DNA of 64,000 bases. It comes from Streptomyces acidiscabies (GTDB lineage Bacteria; Actinomycetota; Actinomycetes; Streptomycetales; Streptomycetaceae). Position 1 is the stretch's first letter; each line of letters begins with the position of its first letter. The position numbers were made by a program, and so were the translations under genes. Below, piece after piece: positions 37,024 through 46,547 of this stretch. The DNA is taken from positions 868,001 to 932,000 of the forward strand of contig NZ_JAGJBY010000002.1 of assembly GCF_020010905.1 (NCBI RefSeq), given 5' to 3'. The notes below the pieces were generated by a model that was given only the letters and a program-made list of their open reading frames with translations, had not been told where the DNA came from and did not search any database.

Positions 37024-37294
37024 AGTGGACGTACTCCCGGAGTATGAGGAAGAGGCCGACGCGTACGTCTGTGTTACGCGGACCCTGCCGGGCGGTCACA
37101 TGCCACGGCCTCACCCCATCGTACGGGGCTCGGGGACGGGGTGCCTGCGGAGGGGCGGGCGGGGGCCGGGAAAGCCGGGCACCGGTTCTCGACTCTCAGA
37201 TCTCGCTCAAGTGCCACGAAATCCCCGGAGTCCCGCTGCTGATTTCCTCGCACGGTTCCTCACCAGGACCGTCCGTATGGAGATGGGGGACTTC

Positions 37295-37879
37295 ATGAAG
37301 AAGCTGCTGTCCGTCGCCGGCATCACAGGGTTCGTCGCCGCCACGGTCGTGCTGGGCCCGGCCACCGCCGCGAACGCCGCTCCGCTCGTCTGTGAGCCGG
37401 GTTACAAGAGCGCCAAGTGGACCAGCGTCAGCCAGGGCTGGGTCATTACGCACGCCAAGCAGGTCAGCATCGCGGCGGATTCGACCGGCACGTACTCCAA
37501 GACCGCGACGTACCGGAAGACCGTGACGTCCGGCCGGGAGATCACCACTGGTGTCAACTACTCGGCGAGCTGGGTGATCTCCAGCCTGGACGCCAACGTG
37601 TCGGGGACGTTGACGCGCGCGGGGGAGAAGACCAAGGAGACGAGCGAGACGATCACGTTCAACTTCAACCGGCCGGGGACGTACGCGATCTTCAGCGGAG
37701 TGAAGAGCGTCACCGGCTACTACACGGCCAAGACCTGCAACTCCCGGGGGACGGGCTGGGGAAGCGTCGGCTACGGCAAGGGACACAGCTGGAGCGTCGA
37801 CGCCGAGGGTGCCGTGAAGTGCACCGAGAACCCCGCGGCGGGTACGGCGAAGCGGGCCGCGAAGAACGGGTACTGCTGA
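37295..37879 (+). CDS. Small secreted protein, beta-rich, possibly pore-former-like
   Basis: A 194-residue exported protein. The signal peptide starts MKKLLSVAGITGFVAATVVL and ends with ANA-A. The mature part has alternating polar/hydrophobic Ser/Thr-rich stretches (TVTSGREITTGVNYSASWV, NVSGTLTRAGEKTKETSETI) flanked by a few cysteines (VCEPGYK, KTCNSRG, VKCTEN, NGYC). That pattern recalls beta-hairpin-forming regions of aerolysin/ETX-type proteins, but no family is confirmed. ATGs at 37277 and 37283 are also in frame; 37295 gives the best signal peptide. A similar secreted protein lies at 50476. Function unknown. Confidence 0.78.
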   Translation: MKKLLSVAGITGFVAATVVLGPATAANAAPLVCEPGYKSAKWTSVSQGWVITHAKQVSIAADSTGTYSKTATYRKTVTSGREITTGVNYSASWVISSLDANVSGTLTRAGEKTKETSETITFNFNRPGTYAIFSGVKSVTGYYTAKTCNSRGTGWGSVGYGKGHSWSVDAEGAVKCTENPAAGTAKRAAKNGYC

Positions 37880-38433
37880 CGCGTGCAGTAAGAAGAGAGT
37901 GATGAGGGCCGGGTTCCTTTCGAGGGATCCGGTCCTTGTGCGTACAGGGTTTTCCCTACGACCTGGGCGGGGTTACACGGAGCGATCGCATCGGGGGGCG
38001 GCGCGGCGCTATCGTGGCGAGGACGACGGGTCACCTGTCGGGGAACGTCACGTTTTGTTCTGCCCAGTGCGTTGAGGAACTATCTCCGCACTTGTTGGCA
38101 AATGATTTTTTTGCGCCAGCGTCCGCTATCCGGACACCTATCGTCGATAGTTGTGTAACAAGTCCGTTTCGCAGGGATCTTTCACCTAGTGCTTTGTCCG
38201 GATTTTGGAAGAAGTAGGCCGCAGGTGTGATCGAACCGAGACCTTGCGGGTGTGGTTCGGCCATGGGTGATGGCAGATAGTTAGGCGCGTAGAGCTCGGA
38301 ACTACGGGTCCACGTCTTCAGGTGGCGTCGGCTCGCGAGCGCAGGGGGCACTCGACTCTTACCGACATCGGTGACGGTGCGATGTCTTGTGCTCTTCTAT
38401 GCGGTGAACCTAGGGACTCATGAGGAGGAACCC
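37880..38433. other. Long leader/promoter region before the first oligopeptide operon
   Basis: These 554 bp have no gene. The middle (about 38090-38215) is unusually AT-rich for the window (includes a run of seven T and tgtgtaacaagtccg). A perfect 13-nt palindrome lies at 38138-38150. The long distance suggests an untranslated leader or complex regulation of the peptide transporter. Confidence 0.6.
38138..38150. promoter_or_regulatory. Perfect palindrome upstream of the first peptide transporter
   Basis: CTATCGTCGATAG is symmetrical around the central T and lies about 285 bp upstream of the binding-protein start, inside the AT-rich part of the leader. It is a candidate operator. The regulator is unknown. 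Confidence 0.4.
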
Positions 38434-40050
38434 ATGCGCGGTGCCAAGAGCGCCAAGTGGGTGGCCATAGCCACGGTTGTGGTACTCGGCGCGACGGCCT
38501 GTGGCGGCGGCGGTGACAGCGGCGGCTCCGGCAAGAACGACGGCATCGTCTCGATGCAGATCGGCGAGCCGCAGAACGGCCTTGTTCCGAGCAACACGTA
38601 CGAGACCGAGGGCGCCCAGGTCATCCACGCCCTCTTCACGGGTCTGACCAAGCTCGACGCCGACAACAAGGTCGTCGACGACATGGCGGCCTCGATCGAG
38701 ACCAAGGACAACAAGGTCTGGACGTTCAAGCTGAAGCCGGGCTACACCTTCCACAATGGTGAGAAGGTCACGGCCCAGTCCTACGTCGACGCCTGGAACT
38801 ACGGCGCCAACCAGCAGAACGCGCAGCAGACCAACCCGCTGTTCAACCACATCGAGGGTTGGACCGCGCTGAACCCGGGCGAGGGCAAGAAGCCCGCGAC
38901 CGACAAGCTGTCCGGCCTCAAGGTCATCGACGAGAACACGTTCCAGGTCACCCTCACCGGTGCGTTCTCCGCGTTCCGCGCGCAGCTGTCGTACACCGCG
39001 TTCGCTCCGCTGCCCCAGGCGTTCTTCAAGGACCCGAAGGCGTTCGGCGAGGCCCCCATCGGCAACGGGCCGTACATGATGGACGGCAAGGTCAAGCACA
39101 ACGAGTCGATCACGCTCAAGAAGTACGACAAGTACCCGGACGCGTCGAAGTACGCGGTCAAGGGCATCGACTTCAAGATCTACTCGAACGCCGACACCGC
39201 CTACAAGGACCTGGTCGCCGGCAACCTCGACCTCGACCTCACGGTCCCGAACTCGGGTCTGCCGACGTACAAGAAGGACCTCCCGGGCCGCACGCTCGAC
39301 GAGTCCGACTCCGGCGTCGGTTACATCGGCTTCCCGCTGAAGTACAACAAGCTCTTCCAGAACAAGGACCTCCGCAAGGCGATCTCGATGTCGATCGACC
39401 GGAAGGCGATCGCCGACAAGATCTTCCTCGGCGCGCGTATGCCGGCAGACGACTTCATCAGCCCGATCATCGACGGCTACCGCCAGGGCGCCTGCGGCGA
39501 CGCGTGCACGCTCGACCCGGCCAAGGCCAAGGCGCTGTACAAGACCAGCGGCGGCATCCCCGGCAACACCCTGGAGCTCGGCTACAACGCCGACGGCGAC
39601 CACAAGGCGTGGGTCACCGCGGTCGCGAACCAGATCCAGCAGAACCTGGGCATCAAGGTCACGGCCAAGCCGTTCGAGCAGTTCCAGACCATCCTGAACG
39701 ACCTGGACGCGAAGAAGTACCAGGGCGCGTTCCGCATGGGCTGGAACATGGACTACCCGGACATGGAGAACTACCTCCGTCCGATCTTCTCCACGGACGC
39801 CATCGCCAACGGCTCGAACTACGCCGGCTACTCGAACCCGGCCTTCGACAAGCTGCTCGTCGAGGGCGACCAGGCGCCGACGCCGGCCGACGCCATCAAG
39901 AAGTACCAGGCTGCGGACGACATCCTGCTCGACGAGATGCCGTACATCCCGATCTACTTCTACAAGATGAACGCCGGCTTCAGCGACAAGATCAAGTCGG
40001 TCAAGGTCGCCGGTCACAACGTCCTGTGGGACTCGGTCCAGCTCAGCTAG
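38434..40050 (+). CDS. Oligopeptide ABC transporter substrate-binding lipoprotein, operon 1
   Basis: A 538-residue family 5 solute-binding protein. The signal peptide ends in a lipobox at VLGATACGGGG. The mature protein begins with a Gly/Ser linker then VSMQIGEPQNGLVPSNTYET, and contains YTFHNGEKVTAQSYVDAWNY, DLVAGNLDLDLTVPNSGLP and KYQGAFRMGWNMDYPDMENY, typical DppA/OppA features. ATG at 38434 behind GAGGAGG. It leads a five-gene operon with two permeases and two ATPases. The set resembles the Streptomyces BldK importer, which takes up a peptide signal for aerial growth, and this or the paralogue at 51994 may be BldK. The nutritional alternative cannot be excluded. Confidence 0.94.
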   Translation: MRGAKSAKWVAIATVVVLGATACGGGGDSGGSGKNDGIVSMQIGEPQNGLVPSNTYETEGAQVIHALFTGLTKLDADNKVVDDMAASIETKDNKVWTFKLKPGYTFHNGEKVTAQSYVDAWNYGANQQNAQQTNPLFNHIEGWTALNPGEGKKPATDKLSGLKVIDENTFQVTLTGAFSAFRAQLSYTAFAPLPQAFFKDPKAFGEAPIGNGPYMMDGKVKHNESITLKKYDKYPDASKYAVKGIDFKIYSNADTAYKDLVAGNLDLDLTVPNSGLPTYKKDLPGRTLDESDSGVGYIGFPLKYNKLFQNKDLRKAISMSIDRKAIADKIFLGARMPADDFISPIIDGYRQGACGDACTLDPAKAKALYKTSGGIPGNTLELGYNADGDHKAWVTAVANQIQQNLGIKVTAKPFEQFQTILNDLDAKKYQGAFRMGWNMDYPDMENYLRPIFSTDAIANGSNYAGYSNPAFDKLLVEGDQAPTPADAIKKYQAADDILLDEMPYIPIYFYKMNAGFSDKIKSVKVAGHNVLWDSVQLS

Positions 40051-40086
40051 TACGCAACTGAGCGGTTTCCGACCAGCGCGGACCAG

Positions 40087-40123
40087 GGTGAGCAGGGGGA
40101 GGCGGGTCCTTCTCCTGCTCACC
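40087..40123 (+). terminator. Hairpin between binding protein and first permease
   Basis: Left arm ggtgagcagg and right arm cctgctcacc form a 10-bp stem around a loop of about 17 nt, 36 bp after the lipoprotein stop. Such hairpins often lower expression of the downstream permease genes relative to the binding protein. No T-run follows, so it is likely an mRNA-stabilising or attenuating structure rather than a full terminator. Confidence 0.65.
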
Positions 40124-40199
40124 CCGTCTGCCGTCTCCCGTCCTGACGAGCCGTGCCCCCGGCCTCGGACGGATACAGCAACCCCCCTCTGGAGTACCC

Positions 40200-41126
40200 A
40201 TGGGCCGATATGCGGCGCGACGCCTGCTACAGGCAATCCCTGTGCTGATAGGCGTCACGTTCATCATCTTTTGCCTGGTCTTCGCTTTGCCCGGCGACCC
40301 GATCCAGGCCCTGGCCGGCGAGAAGCGCGCCGACCCCAACATCGCGGCGATGCTGAGAGAGCAGTACCACCTCAACGAACCGCTCTACCAGCAGTACTGG
40401 CACTACATCAGCGGCGTCTTCACCGGTGACCTCGGCCAGACGTACAACGGCCGCGAGATCTCGGACATCGTCTCCGAGCGGTTCCCCGTCACGCTGAAGC
40501 TCGCCCTCACGTCGTTCGCCATCGAGGCCGTCATCGGCATCGTCGCGGGTATCTTCTCGGCGCTGAAGAAGGGGAGGTTCATCGACAACGTGGTGCTGAT
40601 CTCCACGCTGGTCCTGATCTCCATCCCCGTCTTCGTCCTCGGTAGCGTGCTCCAGCTGGAACTCGGTGTGAACCTCAAGATCACACCGGTCGCCGGCATC
40701 GAGCAGGGCTGGCCGCAGAGCTACATCCTGCCCGCCATCGTCCTGGCCTCGACCTCCATGGCCTACATCGCCCGCCTCACCCGCACGAGCATGGGCGAGA
40801 CGATCCGCGCCGACTACGTGCGCACCGCGGTCGCCAAGGGGCTGCCCCGGCGCCGGGTCATCGGCGTGCACGCGCTGCGCAACTCGCTGATCCCGGTCGT
40901 CACCTTCCTCGGCATGGACCTCGGAGCCCTGATGGGCGGCGCCATCATCACCGAGCGCGTGTTCAACCTGCCCGGTCTCGGCGGCCAGATCGCCCAGTCC
41001 GTGTACCTGCGCGAACGGCCCGTCGTGGTCGGTCTGGTGACCCTGCTCGTCCTGATCTACCTGGTGGCCAACCTCCTCGTAGACCTGCTGTACGCCGTGC
41101 TCGACCCGAGGATCCGCTATGAGTGA
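40200..41126 (+). CDS. Oligopeptide ABC transporter permease 1 (DppB/OppB type), operon 1
   Basis: A 308-residue inner-membrane protein starting MGRYAARRLLQAIPVLIGVT, with about six hydrophobic segments. The cytoplasmic loop that couples to the ATPase reads YVRTAVAKGLPRRRVIGVHA, then LRNSLIPVV. The extracellular part carries the DppB-type insertion after the first helix. GGAG lies 8 nt before the ATG at 40200. Its end overlaps the next permease gene by 8 bp, indicating translational coupling. Confidence 0.94.
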   Translation: MGRYAARRLLQAIPVLIGVTFIIFCLVFALPGDPIQALAGEKRADPNIAAMLREQYHLNEPLYQQYWHYISGVFTGDLGQTYNGREISDIVSERFPVTLKLALTSFAIEAVIGIVAGIFSALKKGRFIDNVVLISTLVLISIPVFVLGSVLQLELGVNLKITPVAGIEQGWPQSYILPAIVLASTSMAYIARLTRTSMGETIRADYVRTAVAKGLPRRRVIGVHALRNSLIPVVTFLGMDLGALMGGAIITERVFNLPGLGGQIAQSVYLRERPVVVGLVTLLVLIYLVANLLVDLLYAVLDPRIRYE

Positions 41127-42060
41127 GAAGACGATAGAGAAGCCCTCTGTCCCCGATGAGGCCGCGCTGGCCAAGGAGTTGGAGGCGGAGGAGAAGGCGG
41201 CGGCCCGTCAGGCCAGCCTCCTGCGCGACGGCTGGGCGGATCTGCGCAAGCGGCCCATGTTCATCGTCACCATGATCATCATCGTGGCCCTGCTCGCGCT
41301 GGCGGTCGCTCCCGGCCTCTTCACCTCTCGCTCGCCGCTGTCCGACGGCTTCTGCCAGCTGGACAACTCCATGAGCGGGCCGTCCTCCGGGCACTGGTTC
41401 GGCTACGACGTCCAGGGCTGCGACATCTACACCCGCACGGTCTTCGGTACCCGCACCTCGATCGTGGTCGGCGTCCTCACCACCCTCGCCACCACCCTGG
41501 TCGGCGGCCTCCTCGGGATGCTCGCCGGTCTGATCGGCGGCTGGGTCGACTCGGTCGTCTCCCGCATCACCGAGATCTTCGCCTCCCTGCCGCTGATCAT
41601 CGGCGGTCTGCTGATCATGTCGATCTTCAACGCGGGCAACGTCTGGGGCGTCTCGTTCATCATGGCGATCCTCGGCTGGCCACAGGTCTTCCGGATCATG
41701 CGCGGCGAGGTCATCGCGAACAAGTACCACGACTACGTCGCGGCGGCGCGGGCACTCGGCGCCGACTCGAACCGGATCGCGTTCCGGCACATCCTGCCGA
41801 ACACGCTCGCCCCCGTCATCGTCATCACGACGATGAACCTCGGCGTCTACATCTCCGCCGAGGCCGCCCTGTCCTACCTCGGTATCGGCATCCAGGCCCC
41901 CAACATCTCCTGGGGCCTGATGATCTCCGACGCGCAGGACCGGTTCCTCACCTCGCCGCACGCCCTGTTGTTCCCGGCCGGATTCCTCAGCATCACCGTG
42001 CTGGCGTTCATCATGCTCGGCGACGTGGTGCGCGACGCCTTCGACCCCAAGATGCGCTAG
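41119..42060 (+). CDS. Oligopeptide ABC transporter permease 2 (DppC/OppC type), operon 1
   Basis: A 313-residue permease with a charged N-terminal cytoplasmic tail rich in Glu and Lys. The first helix (PMFIVTMIIIVALLALAVAP) precedes a periplasmic loop with GHWFGYDVQGCDIYTRTVFG, typical of DppC. The coupling motif is YVAAARALGADSNRIAFRHI, then LPNTLAPVIV. It pairs with the upstream permease to form the transmembrane pore. The ATPase gene follows after 10 bp. Confidence 0.94.
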   Translation: MSEKTIEKPSVPDEAALAKELEAEEKAAARQASLLRDGWADLRKRPMFIVTMIIIVALLALAVAPGLFTSRSPLSDGFCQLDNSMSGPSSGHWFGYDVQGCDIYTRTVFGTRTSIVVGVLTTLATTLVGGLLGMLAGLIGGWVDSVVSRITEIFASLPLIIGGLLIMSIFNAGNVWGVSFIMAILGWPQVFRIMRGEVIANKYHDYVAAARALGADSNRIAFRHILPNTLAPVIVITTMNLGVYISAEAALSYLGIGIQAPNISWGLMISDAQDRFLTSPHALLFPAGFLSITVLAFIMLGDVVRDAFDPKMR

Positions 42061-42070
42061 GGAGGCGTAC

Positions 42071-43129
42071 GTGACCACCATCGATACGACGGACGCAGTC
42101 CCGGCTCCCCGGGACGGCCAGAGCAGTGACAGCCCGCTGCTCGAAGTACGTGACCTGCATGTCGAGTTCAAGACCCGTGAGGGCGTCGTCCGCGCCGTCA
42201 ACGGGGTCAACTACTCGGTGAAGTCCGGAGAGACGCTCGCCGTGCTCGGCGAGTCCGGTTCGGGCAAGTCCGTGACGGCTCAGGCGATCATGGGCATCCT
42301 CGACATGCCGCCGGCCAGCATCCCCCAGGGCGAGATCCGCTTCAAGGGCCAGGACATGCTGGTCATGCCCGAGGAGGAGCGGCGCAAGCTGCGCGGTGCC
42401 CGCATCGCGATGATCTTCCAGGACGCGCTCTCCTCGCTCAACCCCGTGCTCAGCGTGGGCTTCCAGCTCGGTGAGATGTTCCGCGTCCACCAGGGGATGT
42501 CCCGCAAGGACGCCAAGGCGAAGTCGATCGAGCTGATGGACCGGGTGAAGATCCCGGCCGCCGCGGCTCGCGTCAACGACTACCCCCACCAGTTCTCCGG
42601 CGGTATGCGCCAGCGCATCATGATCGCCATGGCGCTCGCCCTCGAACCGGACCTGATCATCGCCGACGAGCCCACCACGGCCCTCGACGTGACCGTCCAG
42701 GCCCAGGTCATGGACCTGCTCGCGGAGCTCCAGCGCGAGTACCAGATGGGGCTCATCCTCATCACCCACGACCTCGGGGTCGTCGCGGACGTCGCCGACA
42801 AGATCGCCGTGATGTACGCGGGCCGGATCGTGGAGACGGCGCCGGTGCACGAGCTGTACAAGCGCCCCGCCCACCCGTACACCCGGGGTCTGCTCGACTC
42901 GATCCCGCGCCTGGACCAGAAGGGCCAGGAGCTGTACGCGATCAAGGGCCTGCCGCCCAACCTGCTCAAGGTCCCGCAGGGCTGCGCCTTCAACCCGCGC
43001 TGCGAGCGGGCGCAGGACATCTGCCGTACGGAGCTGCCGCCGCTCGTCCCGGTGACCGAGCGGGACGGTACGGAACTGCCCGGCCGCGCCAGCGCGTGCC
43101 ACTTCTGGAAGGAGACGATCCATGGCTGA
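42071..43129 (+). CDS. Oligopeptide ABC transporter ATP-binding protein DppD type, operon 1
   Basis: A 352-residue ATPase. Walker [14 protein letters not shown]-loop [11 protein letters not shown], signature [11 protein letters not shown], Walker [13 protein letters not shown] and H-loop [10 protein letters not shown] are complete. The C-terminal oligopeptide_HPY zinc/cysteine motif is present ([20 protein letters not shown]). GTG at 42071 with GGAGG 6 nt upstream. It is closely similar to the protein at 56167, indicating duplication of the whole operon. Start and stop overlap with the next ATPase by 8 bp. Confidence 0.95.
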   Translation: MTTIDTTDAVPAPRDGQSSDSPLLEVRDLHVEFKTREGVVRAVNGVNYSVKSGETLAVLGESGSGKSVTAQAIMGILDMPPASIPQGEIRFKGQDMLVMPEEERRKLRGARIAMIFQDALSSLNPVLSVGFQLGEMFRVHQGMSRKDAKAKSIELMDRVKIPAAAARVNDYPHQFSGGMRQRIMIAMALALEPDLIIADEPTTALDVTVQAQVMDLLAELQREYQMGLILITHDLGVVADVADKIAVMYAGRIVETAPVHELYKRPAHPYTRGLLDSIPRLDQKGQELYAIKGLPPNLLKVPQGCAFNPRCERAQDICRTELPPLVPVTERDGTELPGRASACHFWKETIHG

Positions 43130-44231
43130 GACGACCAAGGCCACCGAGCCCGAGGACGTCAAGCCGGACGTCTCCGTGTCCAAGGAGGCGGCTCCGGCGG
43201 ACCGGGGGGAACCCATCCTCCAGGTGCGCAACCTCGTCAAGCACTTCCCCCTGACGCAGGGCATCGTCATCAAACGCCAGGTCGGCGCCGTCAAGGCCGT
43301 CGACGGGGTCTCCTTCGACCTCTACAAGGGCGAGACGCTCGGCATCGTGGGCGAGTCCGGCTGCGGCAAGTCGACCGTCGCCAAGCTCCTGATGAACCTG
43401 GAGCGCGCGACGTCCGGCGAGGTCTTCTACAAGGGCGAGGACATCACCCGGCTGTCCGGCAAGGCCCTCAAGGCCGTCCGCCGGAACATCCAGATGATCT
43501 TCCAGGACCCGTACACCTCGCTGAACCCGCGGATGACGGTCGGCGACATCATCGGGGAGCCGTACGACATCCACCCCGAGGTGGCTCCCAAGGGTGACCG
43601 GCGCCAGCGGGTCAAGGAGCTGCTCGACGTCGTCGGCCTCAACCCGGAGTACATCAACCGCTACCCCCACCAGTTCTCCGGTGGCCAGCGGCAGCGCATC
43701 GGCATCGCCCGCGGACTCGCCCTCAACCCCGAGGTCATCATCTGCGACGAGCCGGTCTCCGCGCTGGACGTCTCCGTGCAGGCGCAGGTCATCAACCTGA
43801 TGGAGGGCTTGCAGGACGAGTTCGACCTGTCCTACATCTTCATCGCGCACGACCTGTCGATCGTCCGGCACATCTCGGACCGCGTCGGCGTCATGTACCT
43901 CGGCAAGCTCGCCGAGATCGGCACCGACGAGCAGATCTACGAGCACCCGACGCACCCGTACACGCAGGCGCTCCTCTCGGCGGTTCCCGTCCCGGACCCC
44001 GAGGCCCGCGAGAACCGCGAGCGGATCATCCTCGTCGGCGACGTCCCGTCCCCGGCCAACCCGCCCTCCGGGTGCCGTTTCCGCACCCGCTGCTGGAAGG
44101 CCCAGGACAAGTGCGCCGAGGAGATACCGCTCCTCGCGATACCCGAGCGCTTCCAGGGCGAGGACACCCCGGCCGCGCACGACTCGGCGTGCCACTTCGC
44201 CGAGGAGAAGGACATCGTCCACGCGGCGTAG
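43122..44231 (+). CDS. Oligopeptide ABC transporter ATP-binding protein DppF type, operon 1
   Basis: A 369-residue ATPase, the second of the heterodimer. Walker [14 protein letters not shown]-loop [15 protein letters not shown], signature [11 protein letters not shown], Walker [12 protein letters not shown] and H-loop [10 protein letters not shown] are intact. The family C-terminal cysteine motif ([14 protein letters not shown]) follows. About 40 acidic, disordered N-terminal residues precede the domain. It ends the operon, followed by a strong terminator. Confidence 0.95.
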   Translation: MAETTKATEPEDVKPDVSVSKEAAPADRGEPILQVRNLVKHFPLTQGIVIKRQVGAVKAVDGVSFDLYKGETLGIVGESGCGKSTVAKLLMNLERATSGEVFYKGEDITRLSGKALKAVRRNIQMIFQDPYTSLNPRMTVGDIIGEPYDIHPEVAPKGDRRQRVKELLDVVGLNPEYINRYPHQFSGGQRQRIGIARGLALNPEVIICDEPVSALDVSVQAQVINLMEGLQDEFDLSYIFIAHDLSIVRHISDRVGVMYLGKLAEIGTDEQIYEHPTHPYTQALLSAVPVPDPEARENRERIILVGDVPSPANPPSGCRFRTRCWKAQDKCAEEIPLLAIPERFQGEDTPAAHDSACHFAEEKDIVHAA

Positions 44232-44244
44232 TTCTTTGACCCGA

Positions 44245-44290
44245 CCGGTTCCCGGCACCTGGAGTTCCAGGCGCCGGGAACCGGCGTTTT
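44245..44290 (+). terminator. Intrinsic terminator after operon 1
   Basis: The perfect 12-bp arms ccggttcccggc (44245-44256) and gccgggaaccgg (44273-44284) are followed by cgtttt. It lies 13 bp beyond the DppF stop and before the convergent operon 3. Confidence 0.88.
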
Positions 44291-44329
44291 CGGGGGTGCT
44301 TCCGTACGGGGCCTTGTCGCGGGCCGGGT

Positions 44330-45295
44330 TCACGGGGACGCCCAGTGGCACGCCACCTGCGCCTCCCCCGCAGCCCCCAACACCCCCGGATCCTCCGTCC
44401 GGCACCTCCCCGCCACCCCCGCCCGCTCCGCCTCCCCGCTCGCCAGCACCGGGCACCGCACCCGGAACCGGCAGCCGCCCGGGATGCGGGACGGGTCCGG
44501 GGGCTCGCCGGTGAGGACGACGGGGGTGCCGGGCGCGTCGGGGAGGACCGACAACAGGGCCTGGGTGTACGGGTGTCGGGGCGTCGTCAGGACCTCCTCC
44601 ACCGTCCCCGTCTCCACGATCCGGCCGAGGTACATCACCGCGACCCGGTCGGCGATGTTCCAGGCGAGGCCGAGGTCGTGGGTGACGACGAGGGCCGCGA
44701 GGCCCAACTCCTGGCGCAGGCGCAGCAGGAGAGCGAGGATCTCGCCGCGTACGGAGGCGTCGAGGGAAGCCACCGGCTCGTCGGCCACCAGGAGTTCCGG
44801 CTCCAGGACCAACGCCCCGGCGATGACGACCCGTTGACGCTGGCCGCCGGACAGTTCGTGCGGGTAGCGCAGGAAGAACCGCTCGGGAGGCCGCAACCCG
44901 GCCCGCGACAAGGCCCCCGACACGGCGGCGCGTTCGTCACCGCCGTACCCGTGGATGCGCAGGCCTTCGGCGACCGCGTCGTAGACGGTGTGCCGGGGGT
45001 TCAACGACCCGCTCGGATCCTGGAGCACGAGCTGTGCCTTGCGCCGATACGCCTTCAGCGCACGGGAGTTGTACGCCAGCGGCGCCCCGGCGAAGGTGAC
45101 CTGCCCGGCACTGGGCCGGACCAGCCCGAGCAGGGCGCGCGCGAGGGTCGTCTTCCCGCACCCCGACTCGCCGACGAGAGCGACGACTTCACCGGCGTGG
45201 ACGGCCAACTCGACACCGTCGACGGCCCGTACGGGTGGCCCGCCCCGGCGCCCGGGGAAGGTGACGTGGAGGGAATCGGCGGTCAGGAGGGCCAC
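44330..45295 (-). CDS. Peptide ABC transporter ATP-binding protein (DppF type), operon 3
   Basis: A 321-residue ATPase of the divergent minus-strand transporter. Walker A GESGCGKTTLAR, Q-loop LQDPSGSLNPRHTV, signature SGGQRQRVVIA, Walker B LLVADEPVASLD and H-loop VTHDLGLAWN are intact, with the C-terminal cysteine motif PGGCRFRVRCPVLA. The start is the GTG at 45295 with AGGAG upstream. It is separated from the preceding ATPase by 295 bp of GC-rich low-complexity DNA, an unusually long gap for a dpp-type operon. Confidence 0.9.
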   Translation of the reverse strand: MALLTADSLHVTFPGRRGGPPVRAVDGVELAVHAGEVVALVGESGCGKTTLARALLGLVRPSAGQVTFAGAPLAYNSRALKAYRRKAQLVLQDPSGSLNPRHTVYDAVAEGLRIHGYGGDERAAVSGALSRAGLRPPERFFLRYPHELSGGQRQRVVIAGALVLEPELLVADEPVASLDASVRGEILALLLRLRQELGLAALVVTHDLGLAWNIADRVAVMYLGRIVETGTVEEVLTTPRHPYTQALLSVLPDAPGTPVVLTGEPPDPSRIPGGCRFRVRCPVLASGEAERAGVAGRCRTEDPGVLGAAGEAQVACHWASP

Positions 45296-45590
45296 GGGAG
45301 GCTCCTTGCGTGGGGACGAGAGAAGGGCACAGGCGGCGGCTGCCTCAGGGGCGCTCGCGCCGGACGGCTGCCTCGCGCACGGCTCACGGCCCGCGGAGCA
45401 CGCCCCTCGGCGCCGGTCACCACGGGGCGCCGGGCGTCTCCGGGCCCGGTTCGTGTGGGGCTGGTGCCCCGCACCCCCGACCGACCCCACGCGGTTCGTG
45501 AGGGGCGCGCACCCGGCACTCCCCGCCCCCGCTCGCGGACAGCCGTCACCCGCACCCCGCGCGAACAACGGCCGACGTCGACCGCCCCCC

Positions 45591-46547
45591 TCACCGCCCC
45601 TCTCCCACCCGCACACAAGCAGCCACCCGCCCCACCCCCGCCCCCCGCAACACCTGGTCCTCCCGCCCACAAACCTCCAACGCCACCCCGCACCGAGGAT
45701 GAAACGCACACCCACCCGGCAGGTCGGAAGGATCCGGCGGATCCCCCGGCAACCCCCGCGGCGCGAACCGAGCCGCCGGGTCGCCGACCCGGGGGAACGC
45801 CGACGCGAGAGCCCGGGCGTACGGATGCCGAGCCCCCTCGAAGACCTCCCGAGCCGGACCCTCCTCCACCACCCGCCCCGCGTACATCACGGCAAGCCGG
45901 TCGCACGTCTCCGCGAGGACCGCCAGATCGTGGCTGATCATGATGAGGCTGAGGTCCTCCTCGGCCACCAACCCCTCGATCAGCCGCAGGATTTGAGCCT
46001 GGACCATGACATCCAACGCCGTGGTCGGCTCGTCGGCGATGATCAGGTCCGGCGCGCACGCGAGGGCCATCGCGATCATCACGCGTTGGCGCTGCCCACC
46101 GGAGAGTTCGTGGGGGTACGAGCGTCCGCGCGCGGAAGGCAGCCCGACCTGCTCCAGCAGCTCACCGGCCTTGCGCCGAGCGGCAGTTGGCGTCACCCCG
46201 CTGTGCAGGACGATCGGCTCGGCGATCTGGTCGGACACGCGGTGAACGGGATTGAGGGAGTGCATAGCGCCCTGGAAGACGATGGACGCCCCGGCCCAAC
46301 GGACGGCCCGCAGCCGCCCCCAGTGCATCGCGAGAACATCCTCACCGTCCAGCAGGATCCGCCCCTCGACCCGTGTCCCGGCAGGCAGCAACCGCAGCAG
46401 CGCAAGGGCGAGGGTCGACTTCCCGCACCCCGACTCCCCGGCCACGCCCAGCTTCTGACCAGGCGTCAGATCAAGGTCGACGCCCCGCACCGCCGCGAAC
46501 CCACCCGCGTACGTCACCCGCAGATCCCGTACCTCAAGGACGCTCAA
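45591..46547 (-). CDS. Peptide ABC transporter ATP-binding protein (DppD type), operon 3
   Basis: A 318-residue ATPase with Walker [14 protein letters not shown]-loop FQGAMHSLNPVHRV, signature SGGQRQRVMIA, Walker [13 protein letters not shown] and H-loop ISHDLAVLAE. The C-terminal motif GCAFHPRCGVALEVC fits the oligopeptide group. The TTG start at 46547 overlaps the stop of the upstream permease (TTGA). The sequence diverges clearly from the two close paralogues in operons 1 and 2. Confidence 0.9.
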   Translation of the reverse strand: MSVLEVRDLRVTYAGGFAAVRGVDLDLTPGQKLGVAGESGCGKSTLALALLRLLPAGTRVEGRILLDGEDVLAMHWGRLRAVRWAGASIVFQGAMHSLNPVHRVSDQIAEPIVLHSGVTPTAARRKAGELLEQVGLPSARGRSYPHELSGGQRQRVMIAMALACAPDLIIADEPTTALDVMVQAQILRLIEGLVAEEDLSLIMISHDLAVLAETCDRLAVMYAGRVVEEGPAREVFEGARHPYARALASAFPRVGDPAARFAPRGLPGDPPDPSDLPGGCAFHPRCGVALEVCGREDQVLRGAGVGRVAACVRVGEGR

